A stretch of 61,661 nt of DNA, from positions 1 through 61,661 of the forward strand of contig CAKZJX010000118.1 of the NCBI GenBank assembly GCA_937120535.1, written 5' to 3'. How positions within the stretch are numbered: position 1 is the first letter of the stretch; each line of letters starts with the position of its first letter. The position numbers and the translations under genes are program-made. This DNA comes from an uncultured Anaerolineae bacterium. GTDB lineage: Bacteria; Chloroflexota; Anaerolineae; Anaerolineales; Villigracilaceae. Under the pieces are notes generated by a model. That model saw only the letters and a program-made list of their open reading frames with translations. It had not been told where the DNA came from and did not search any database. Of the stretch, positions 25,183-30,863 are shown one piece after another.

Positions 25183-25658
25183 ACAATCTGTCGCCATTGA
25201 TCCTTTGCAGCTAGAACGCGTCGTGCGAGGGCTTGGGCCATTTCCAGGCTGTGGTTCTGATAATTGCCACATTGGGTAATGTTAGCATATGGCACTTCGG
25301 TGGCTACCAGGATGTCGTTTAGGATCTTCTCGTACACGTCCATGATGATCTCAGCACGACCTTCATTGAGTAGGATCAAGTAGAAGCCGGTCTGACATCC
25401 CATCAGCCCGACGGAAATGAAGTGGTTCGGCAAGTATTTCTGAAAGCCCCACAGCAGGAAATGCTCAAACGAATGCATTTCGGTGGTGCTGAGGAACTCG
25501 GTGTTCGGGCGATTGAGGCGTAAGTCTACGGCATAGACCACGTCCCCGTTGGGGCCGGGACGGGCAGCGCGCAACTTGACATGGGGCGCTTTGAGCCGAC
25601 GATGATCCAACTCGCCAACGGTATGGACATCCCAACCAAGTTGTTCGACATTGATCAT
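25179..25658 (-). CDS. luxS: S-ribosylhomocysteine lyase (LuxS)
   Basis: A 159-residue LuxS. The metal site is complete: His62 and His66 in MHSFEH and Cys130 in TQCGNYQNHSL; the catalytic Cys88 lies in GLMGCQTGFY and the general base Glu65 in HSFEH. The substrate-binding DHRRLKAP region is near the N-terminus. LuxS cleaves S-ribosylhomocysteine to homocysteine and DPD, the AI-2 precursor, in the SAM recycling cycle. The start at 25658 has TGGAGAA 8 bases upstream; a longer reading overlaps the isomerase gene. It lies inside the cyclase operon, overlapping the cyclase start by four bases, next to a SAM-using methyltransferase. No pfs (nucleosidase) gene is in the window. Confidence 0.93.
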   Translation of the reverse strand: MINVEQLGWDVHTVGELDHRRLKAPHVKLRAARPGPNGDVVYAVDLRLNRPNTEFLSTTEMHSFEHFLLWGFQKYLPNHFISVGLMGCQTGFYLILLNEGRAEIIMDVYEKILNDILVATEVPYANITQCGNYQNHSLEMAQALARRVLAAKDQWRQIV

Positions 25659-25708
25659 AGGCTTTCTCCAAAAAGCAAATAGGTTGATGAATAAGCAAGC
25701 ACAGCACG

Positions 25709-26953
25709 TTACACGAACTGGGAGAGATAACGATAGCTGTCGTGCAAGGCTTTCTCCCAAGAAGCCACGTGATGGTACAGTTCCACAGAAGCGTAGCCAG
25801 AAAAGCCGTTATCGGTTAGGGCTTTGAAACTGGCGGCAAAATCCATTGTGCCTTCGCCCGGGATCTCGTGGAAATGCACGATGCCAGTCAAAGTATTGGC
25901 CACCATTTTGTCTACCAGCGGTTTACCGTTTTCATCGCGTGCGGTGCGCAAGTAGAGGATGATCGGCCGGGCACGCTCCAACACGTCAAAGCTCAGGCCG
26001 GGAGTCGAAATCAGGTAGACGAAAATCTCGTTGTCGATCGGAGAGGAGCCGGCATAGAGGCTGTTGTAATCCACGAACGCCAACGGAACCGAGATGTTCA
26101 CCGAGGAGAGAATGGCCTCCACCCGTTTCATCTGGGCCGGCCCAGGCTGCTCGTCGTCGTAGAAATAGATCGGATGATCGGGGTCGACCAGCAGATACTC
26201 GGCCGTCTCTGGGAAGTAGATCAGGTAACGGGCGAAGTTCAGGTCGAGGCGCAGGCCCTCCGACATCTTGACCAGCTTTAAGTTATAACCCTCCTGAGCA
26301 TCCGAGACATGTAAGAAGCGCGTATATGGTGCCGCTTTGGCCAACGCACCCAGATAATTCTGCTCCGAACAATAGTTATGACACAGGTCTAGATGCAGTT
26401 GAAAATGCGGCGAGTTGACCTCTTTCACTAACCGAATGCCCTGCTCTAACGTTTCGATATGCATCCCTGGCTCGGGTTCGATCAGCAACGTGATGTCTTC
26501 ACCGGGGCGGATTTCTTTCAGGCACTGATGGATGCTATCCACTAGCAATTCGTGGGGATCAATGGAGGGGTTGTTCAGGTGTTCGTCACGGATGAAACCG
26601 CTCCCGAAGGTGACCAGGGGTACCCCCAGTTTACGCGCTACCCGAATCCCGCGTTTGATCAGGTCAATTCGGCGCTTGCGGCCGGCCAAGTCAACGCTCA
26701 TCAACGAGGGCTCATGAGGGCGCGAGGGAGTGAAAAAATGCGAAGCCGTCGCCACACAGGCTGCTCGAACGTTGAGGCGGCCCAATGTCCGCTTGACAGC
26801 GTCCAAATCGTCGTCGGCGATCTCGAAGGGATTGAATTGATCGCGATGAAAGGCCAGCTCAATGCCAGGATACCCTGCCCGATCCACCGCCTGAATGGCA
26901 TCCAAGAACGTCAGATTGGTTAATCCAAAGGTGCTATAGCTAAGTTGAATCAT
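25709..26953 (-). CDS. TIM-barrel sugar phosphate isomerase/epimerase with insertion
   Basis: A 414-residue xylose-isomerase-like TIM barrel. It starts IQLSYSTFGL, with metal-site strands TLLIEPEPGMH, FQLHLDLCHN, RFLHVSDAQEG and, at the end, YASVELYHH. Members are usually 270-300 residues; this one has about 110 extra residues at roughly 235-345, between the HVSDAQEG strand and GIVHFHEIPGEG. First gene of the operon: TGGAG lies about 9 bases before ATG 26953. Related barrels occur beside valiolone-type cyclases and in ebo-type sets (EboE), so epimerisation of the cyclitol product or its phosphate is a reasonable guess. The true substrate is unknown. Confidence 0.85.
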   Translation of the reverse strand: MIQLSYSTFGLTNLTFLDAIQAVDRAGYPGIELAFHRDQFNPFEIADDDLDAVKRTLGRLNVRAACVATASHFFTPSRPHEPSLMSVDLAGRKRRIDLIKRGIRVARKLGVPLVTFGSGFIRDEHLNNPSIDPHELLVDSIHQCLKEIRPGEDITLLIEPEPGMHIETLEQGIRLVKEVNSPHFQLHLDLCHNYCSEQNYLGALAKAAPYTRFLHVSDAQEGYNLKLVKMSEGLRLDLNFARYLIYFPETAEYLLVDPDHPIYFYDDEQPGPAQMKRVEAILSSVNISVPLAFVDYNSLYAGSSPIDNEIFVYLISTPGLSFDVLERARPIILYLRTARDENGKPLVDKMVANTLTGIVHFHEIPGEGTMDFAASFKALTDNGFSGYASVELYHHVASWEKALHDSYRYLSQFV

Positions 26954-27046
26954 CGCTCTAGCTCCATCCTGTGAATGAACCAGGTCAATCGCCGGCGCAC
27001 AGCGATAAGACCGTCGAGGAATTGCTCTTCCAGCTGGCAAGCTGTA

Positions 27047-27078
27047 ATTTTACCACGTCGCCAAATATCTTTCGTCAA
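27047..27078 (-). promoter_or_regulatory. Candidate promoter of the cyclase-luxS operon
   Basis: On the minus strand TTGACG (27078-27073) is followed after 20 bases by an extended -10, TGGTAAAAT (27055-27047). The spacer is long, but the TGn extension can compensate. It lies about 95 bases before the first gene and 12 bases from a MITE-like element. Confidence 0.45.
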
Positions 27079-27089
27079 CCCTAATGATC

Positions 27090-27187
27090 GGGAGCGGCTC
27101 AAAAATGGGCTAAAATAGAGACATGCAGGAAGTGATCCAGGAAATATATGTGTTTCAGTTTATCTAACCCATAGTTTAGCCATTCCC
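27090..27187. mobile_element. 98-bp MITE-like element
   Basis: The left end is GGGAGCGGCTCAAAAATGGG (27090 onward) and the right end, read on the minus strand from 27187, is GGGAATGGCTAAACTATGGG. The first 27 bases of each end match at about two thirds of positions. The left end is repeated at 18213; the right end matches the starts of the long repeats at 27545 and 48866 over about 38 bases. No coding capacity. It looks like a non-autonomous element or fused ends of a larger one. Confidence 0.65.
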
Positions 27188-27214
27188 AGTGATCTGTAAA
27201 AAGGCACCGTTAAT

Positions 27215-27242
27215 CAAAACACACCCACAATGGGGTGTGTTT
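27215..27242 (-). terminator. Intrinsic terminator of tRNA-Glu
   Basis: A perfect 10-bp stem (AAACACACCC at 27217-27226 with GGGTGTGTTT at 27233-27242) and 6-base loop. On the minus strand it ends in GTGTTTTG, giving a short U-tract. It lies 14 bases after the tRNA 3' end. Confidence 0.8.
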
Positions 27243-27255
27243 GACAGCGCCCCTA

Positions 27256-27328
27256 TGCCCCCACGGGGATTCGAACCCCGGTTTTAGCCTTGAAAGGGCT
27301 GCGTCCTGGTCCTCTAGACGATGGGGGC
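27256..27328 (-). tRNA. tRNA-Glu (anticodon UUC)
   Basis: A 73-base tRNA on the minus strand. The acceptor stem is GCCCCCA pairing with TGGGGGC, followed by discriminator A. The T arm is CCGGGG-TTCGAAT-CCCCG. The anticodon loop is CTTTCAA with anticodon TTC; the outermost pair of the anticodon stem is a C-A mismatch. CCA is not encoded. It has its own promoter (27347-27375) and terminator (27215-27242). Confidence 0.95.
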
Positions 27329-27346
27329 GCTCTCCAACGGTGTGGG

Positions 27347-27375
27347 ATTGTATCACTTCCATCGGGAATGGTCAA
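27347..27375 (-). promoter_or_regulatory. Sigma-70-type promoter of tRNA-Glu
   Basis: On the minus strand TTGACC (27375-27370), a 17-base spacer and TACAAT (27352-27347), about 18 bases before the tRNA 5' end. The 80-bp repeat begins 8 bases further upstream. Confidence 0.82.
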
Positions 27376-27383
27376 GAAAAACT

Positions 27384-27463
27384 GGCCTTGTTCAATAAGT
27401 CTCTTTGGACGGTACGAACTCTCTCTAGAAGAGCCATAAGAAGGCCGTTTGACCCTTGAATCG
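27384..27463. repeat. 80-bp long-range inverted repeat, right arm
   Basis: Reverse complement of 1-80 with two mismatches. It lies immediately upstream of the tRNA-Glu promoter. The short motif TTGAACAAGGCC inside it also occurs at 27886. Confidence 0.85.
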
Positions 27464-27544
27464 GCGACTGATTCCATCGCTGATCCCCTCCTATGCCTGC
27501 TCTACCGGACTCTCCTTGTGCGCGTCAAGGATGCTTATTGAACG

Positions 27545-27885
27545 GGAGCGGCTGAATTATGGGTTGATAAACTGAAACGCATGAGCGGGATAGTTCGGAA
27601 AACGCTGCTTGCGCCATGGACGGCAGTGGAAGCAGTGCAGAAAAATCTTCCAGGCTGCCTTCCAGGCTTCTGGACCACGCGAAAAACAGCGCGAGCGTCG
27701 CGCCAGGCAAGCGAGATCCTGGCCTCACTCGGCGTTCTTCCCTTCGGGGTCGGCCTGTGCTTGGGAGCCGGCCTCCACCCTACCGTGCAACGTGAGTCGT
27801 ATGGGAACCCAACACGTAGACCACAGAGCCTCCCCGTGTCTTTGTGTCTCTGTGTGAAAAAATCCCCTTTTTATCCGCTTCCTGT
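27545..27885 (+). repeat. ~340-bp dispersed repeat, copy 1
   Basis: Aligns with 48866-49216 along its whole length, by eye at roughly 85% identity with a few short indels. The start (GGGAGCGGCTGAATTATGGG) resembles the MITE ends; the last part, CTTTGTGTCTCTGTGTGAAA then AAATCCCC, is identical in both copies. Short open frames within it (MS-I-VRKTLLAPWTAVEAV) are shared but disrupted by indels, so coding is unlikely. It occupies the gap between the tRNA region and comM. Confidence 0.8.
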
Positions 27886-27904
27886 TGAACAAGGCCTTGA
27901 TGAG

Positions 27905-27933
27905 TTGACGTTTTGTCCGTCCTGGTCTAAACT
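27905..27933 (+). promoter_or_regulatory. Candidate comM promoter (leaderless)
   Basis: TTGACG (27905-27910), a 17-base spacer and TAAACT (27928-27933). The predicted transcript start coincides with the ATG at 27941, implying a leaderless mRNA. Confidence 0.6.
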
Positions 27934-27940
27934 TTAGGAC

Positions 27941-29485
27941 ATGCTGGCTCGTGTCTATTCTTGTGCGGTTATCGGTCTAGATGGTGTGATCGTTGAGGTG
28001 GAGGTAGATATCACCCAGGGCTGGCCGGGGATGGACATCGTCGGTCTGCCGGATACGGCGGTGAAGGAGAGCGCCGCCCGCGTGCAAACCGCCATTCGCA
28101 ACGCCGGCCTGCCCTACCCGCGTCAGCGCATCGTGGTCAACCTGGCGCCGGCCTCGGTGCGCAAAGAAGGGCCGGCCTATGATTTGCCCATCGCCTTGGG
28201 GATCGTGATGATGCAGGGCAACCTTCACCCCGACGCTCTTAAGGATGCTATCGTGGTGGGGGAGCTTTCGCTGGATGGGATCGTGCGCCATACGCGCGGT
28301 GTCTTGCCGATGGCCGCTACGGCACGCGAAAAGGGATTCAAGCGGATCTTCGTTGCCGAACAGGACGCAGCCGAAGCGGCGCTGATCCCCGACCTGGAAG
28401 TCTATCCCGCCCCCACGCTCTCGGCTCTGTATGCTCACCTAGCGGGGTTGCGCCCCATCGAGCCGTATCGCCCTTCCAATATTGCACCAGCGCCTCTTTT
28501 TGCGCCGGTGGATTTTGCCGAGATCAAGGGACAAGAACATGCTAAGCGCGCTCTGGAGGTGGCAGCAGCCGGCGGGCACAACGTGCTGATGATCGGCAGT
28601 CCCGGGGCCGGCAAGACCCTGCTCGCTCGGGCTTTGCCCGGCATCCTGCCGGAGATGACACTAGAAGAGTCGCTTGAAGTGACCAAGATTTACTCGATCG
28701 CCGATCAGCTCCCTGCGGGAATGCCTTTGATCCGTCATCGGCCGTTCCGAGCGCCGCATCACACCATCTCGCATGCTGGGCTGGTGGGTGGGGGCAACAT
28801 TCCCCATCCAGGCGAGATCTCCCTGGCTCATCGCGGCGTGCTGTTTTTGGACGAGTTGCCGGAGTTTGGAACGCGCGTGTTGGAGGTGTTGCGCCAGCCG
28901 ATGGAAGACAAGGTGGTCACCATCAGCCGCGCCAAAGGCTCTCTCACCTTTCTGGCGAATTTCCAATTGGTGGCGGCGATGAACCCTTGCCCATGCGGCT
29001 ACTCCGGTGATCCGGTGAAGGCCTGCACCTGTGCCCCTGGAGCAGTCACCAAGTATCAGAAACGCATCTCTGGCCCCCTCTTGGATCGAATTGACATTCA
29101 CATCGAAGTGCCACGCTTGGAGTATGAGAAACTCTCGACCGATCGGATGGGAGAGCTTTCGGCGGTTATTCGTCAACGGGTGGAGGCCACCCGGCAACGA
29201 CAACGGGAACGGTTTGCCGCTCTCCGCTCGTCGGAAAACTCGTCCCATGCTGTGTTGTGCAATGCCGATATGCGCCTCGCTGAGATCCGCCAATTTTGTA
29301 AGTTGGACGAGACCGGTCAAATGTTGTTGCGATCGGCTATGAGCCGGCTCAATCTTTCGGCGCGGGCCTATCATCGGGTTCTAAAACTGGCGCGCACCAT
29401 TGCTGATTTGGCGGGCAGCGAGTCCATTTATCCGGAGCACCTGGCCGAGGCGTTACAATATCGGCCAAGGCTGGAGCTGGGCTAA
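27941..29485 (+). CDS. comM: YifB/ComM family Mg-chelatase-like AAA+ ATPase
   Basis: A 514-residue protein: N-terminal ChlI-like domain (about 20-140; EVEVDITQGWPGMDIVGLPD), AAA+ core (about 190-395) with Walker A GSPGAGKTLLARAL, Walker B VLFLDELPEF, a zinc-like NPCPCGY...CTC cluster, and a C-terminal Mg_chelatase_C domain (about 405-510; LSARAYHRVLKLARTIADL). ComM is a hexameric helicase that drives branch migration during natural transformation; many non-competent bacteria also have it. The gene follows a dispersed repeat and has a candidate leaderless promoter. No other competence genes are in the window. Confidence 0.93.
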   Translation: MLARVYSCAVIGLDGVIVEVEVDITQGWPGMDIVGLPDTAVKESAARVQTAIRNAGLPYPRQRIVVNLAPASVRKEGPAYDLPIALGIVMMQGNLHPDALKDAIVVGELSLDGIVRHTRGVLPMAATAREKGFKRIFVAEQDAAEAALIPDLEVYPAPTLSALYAHLAGLRPIEPYRPSNIAPAPLFAPVDFAEIKGQEHAKRALEVAAAGGHNVLMIGSPGAGKTLLARALPGILPEMTLEESLEVTKIYSIADQLPAGMPLIRHRPFRAPHHTISHAGLVGGGNIPHPGEISLAHRGVLFLDELPEFGTRVLEVLRQPMEDKVVTISRAKGSLTFLANFQLVAAMNPCPCGYSGDPVKACTCAPGAVTKYQKRISGPLLDRIDIHIEVPRLEYEKLSTDRMGELSAVIRQRVEATRQRQRERFAALRSSENSSHAVLCNADMRLAEIRQFCKLDETGQMLLRSAMSRLNLSARAYHRVLKLARTIADLAGSESIYPEHLAEALQYRPRLELG

Positions 29486-29512
29486 ACAGCCCGGAACGGG
29501 AGGGGCAGAACC

Positions 29513-30031
29513 ATGGATGTGTTCGAGGCAATTTGCGAACGTCGCTCGATTCGCGCCTTTGCAGGGAGGCCGGTTGGCGACGCAGATGTCTGGCGTATTC
29601 TTGAGGCGGCCAATGCCGCTCCGTCAGCAGGGAATCTGCAGGCGTATGAAATCTATTGGGTTCGGGCCGAAACTGCCCGTTGGGCGCTGGCTAGGGCGGC
29701 CCACGATCAGGAGTTCGTGGCTCAAGCACCCGTGGTGTTGGTGTTCTGTGCTCATGCGGCGCGCTCCGGCCGGCGATATGGCCGGCGCGGAGAAACGCTC
29801 TATGCCGTGCAGGATGCGACCATTGCTGCCACGTTTGCTATGCTGGCAGCGGTGGCCCTGGGCTTGGGCAGCGTGTGGGTGGGGGCGTTTGATGAAGAGC
29901 AAGTTCGATCGGTGATCGGCGCGCCGGCTGGGCTGCGGCCGGTGGCGATCTTGCCCATCGGTTATCCGGCCGAGCATCCTCCCGCCACACCGCGCCGATC
30001 GCTGAAGGAGATCGTCCATGAAGTGGCATGA
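29513..30031 (+). CDS. Nitroreductase family protein
   Basis: A 172-residue FMN-dependent oxidoreductase. FEAICERRSIRAFAGRPV at the start (with the RRSIR phosphate-binding arginines), AANAAPSAGNLQAYEIYWV and ALGLGSVWVGAFDEEQVRSV are the family blocks, and VAILPIGYPAEHP is near the end. Its length is typical of the small NfnB/FRase-like forms. GGGAGGGG lies about 8 bases before ATG 29513. It overlaps the next gene by 14 bases. Substrates of the family include nitro compounds, quinones and flavins; the natural one here is not known. Confidence 0.88.
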   Translation: MDVFEAICERRSIRAFAGRPVGDADVWRILEAANAAPSAGNLQAYEIYWVRAETARWALARAAHDQEFVAQAPVVLVFCAHAARSGRRYGRRGETLYAVQDATIAATFAMLAAVALGLGSVWVGAFDEEQVRSVIGAPAGLRPVAILPIGYPAEHPPATPRRSLKEIVHEVA

Positions 30032-30863
30032 ACGTTTGGTATGGATGGTGGCGATCCTAGCGTTGATCGCCGCTGGCTTTTTCGGTTATCGGTGGTTGGT
30101 GGGCCCTCGACCGGCGTCCTCCACGGCCGAACCTGGCTTGACCACGCCGGCGGCCAAAACCGAATCGCCGGCTTCGGCGGCCCCGACCGACGATCCGTTC
30201 CTGGAGCGGCGGTTGCGGCTGGTGGAGATCATCGAGGCGCAGGGGGTGAAGGACCCTCAGGTGTTGGAGGTGATGCGTCGGGTGCCGCGCCACGAGTTTG
30301 TGTTGCCTGAGTTTCTTTCTCAGGCCTACAACAACCATCCCTTGCCAATTGGCTACGGTCAGACCATCTCGCAGCCGTTCATTGTGGCTTGGATGACCGA
30401 GCTGCTGGAACTGAAGCCCGGCGAGAAGGTGCTTGAGATCGGCACGGGCTCAGGCTATCAGGCGGCGGTGTTGGCCGAGCTGGGATTTGTGGAGGTGTAT
30501 TCGATCGAGATCCTTCCGGAACTGGCCGAGCGCGCCGCCCAGACTCTGCAGCGCTTGGGCTACGAGGCGATGCATTTGAAGCAGGGCGATGGCTACTACG
30601 GCTGGCCGGAACACGCGCCCTTCGACGCGATCATTGTCACTGCGGCGCCAGATCACCTGCCGGCCCCGCTGGTGGCGCAACTGGCCGAAGGCGGTCGGTT
30701 GGTGATCCCGATCGGCCCGCCAGGGGCGTATCAGATGTTGTGGAAATTCGTGGTTCGGCAGGGAGAGCTGGCAGCCTTCAATCTGGGTGGGGTGCGGTTC
30801 GTGCCGCTCACCGGGAAGGGCGTGGAGAGCGGAACGGGCGCCGGGGAAGGGGGGACTCCATGA
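30018..30863 (+). CDS. pcm: Exported protein-L-isoaspartate O-methyltransferase
   Basis: A 281-residue protein: N-terminal hydrophobic helix (about 8-27) acting as a signal anchor, a Thr/Pro/Ala-rich linker (about 35-62), then a PCMT domain. It shows PRHEFVLPEFLSQAYNNHPLPIGYGQTISQP, SAM motif I VLEIGTGSGYQAAVLAEL, and IVTAAPDHLPAPLVAQL. These enzymes methylate isoaspartyl residues to start their repair. The N-terminal anchor suggests the catalytic domain faces outside or is membrane-tethered, which is uncommon because SAM is cytoplasmic. Its last 56 bases overlap the convergent membrane protein gene. Confidence 0.9.
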   Translation: MKWHERLVWMVAILALIAAGFFGYRWLVGPRPASSTAEPGLTTPAAKTESPASAAPTDDPFLERRLRLVEIIEAQGVKDPQVLEVMRRVPRHEFVLPEFLSQAYNNHPLPIGYGQTISQPFIVAWMTELLELKPGEKVLEIGTGSGYQAAVLAELGFVEVYSIEILPELAERAAQTLQRLGYEAMHLKQGDGYYGWPEHAPFDAIIVTAAPDHLPAPLVAQLAEGGRLVIPIGPPGAYQMLWKFVVRQGELAAFNLGGVRFVPLTGKGVESGTGAGEGGTP

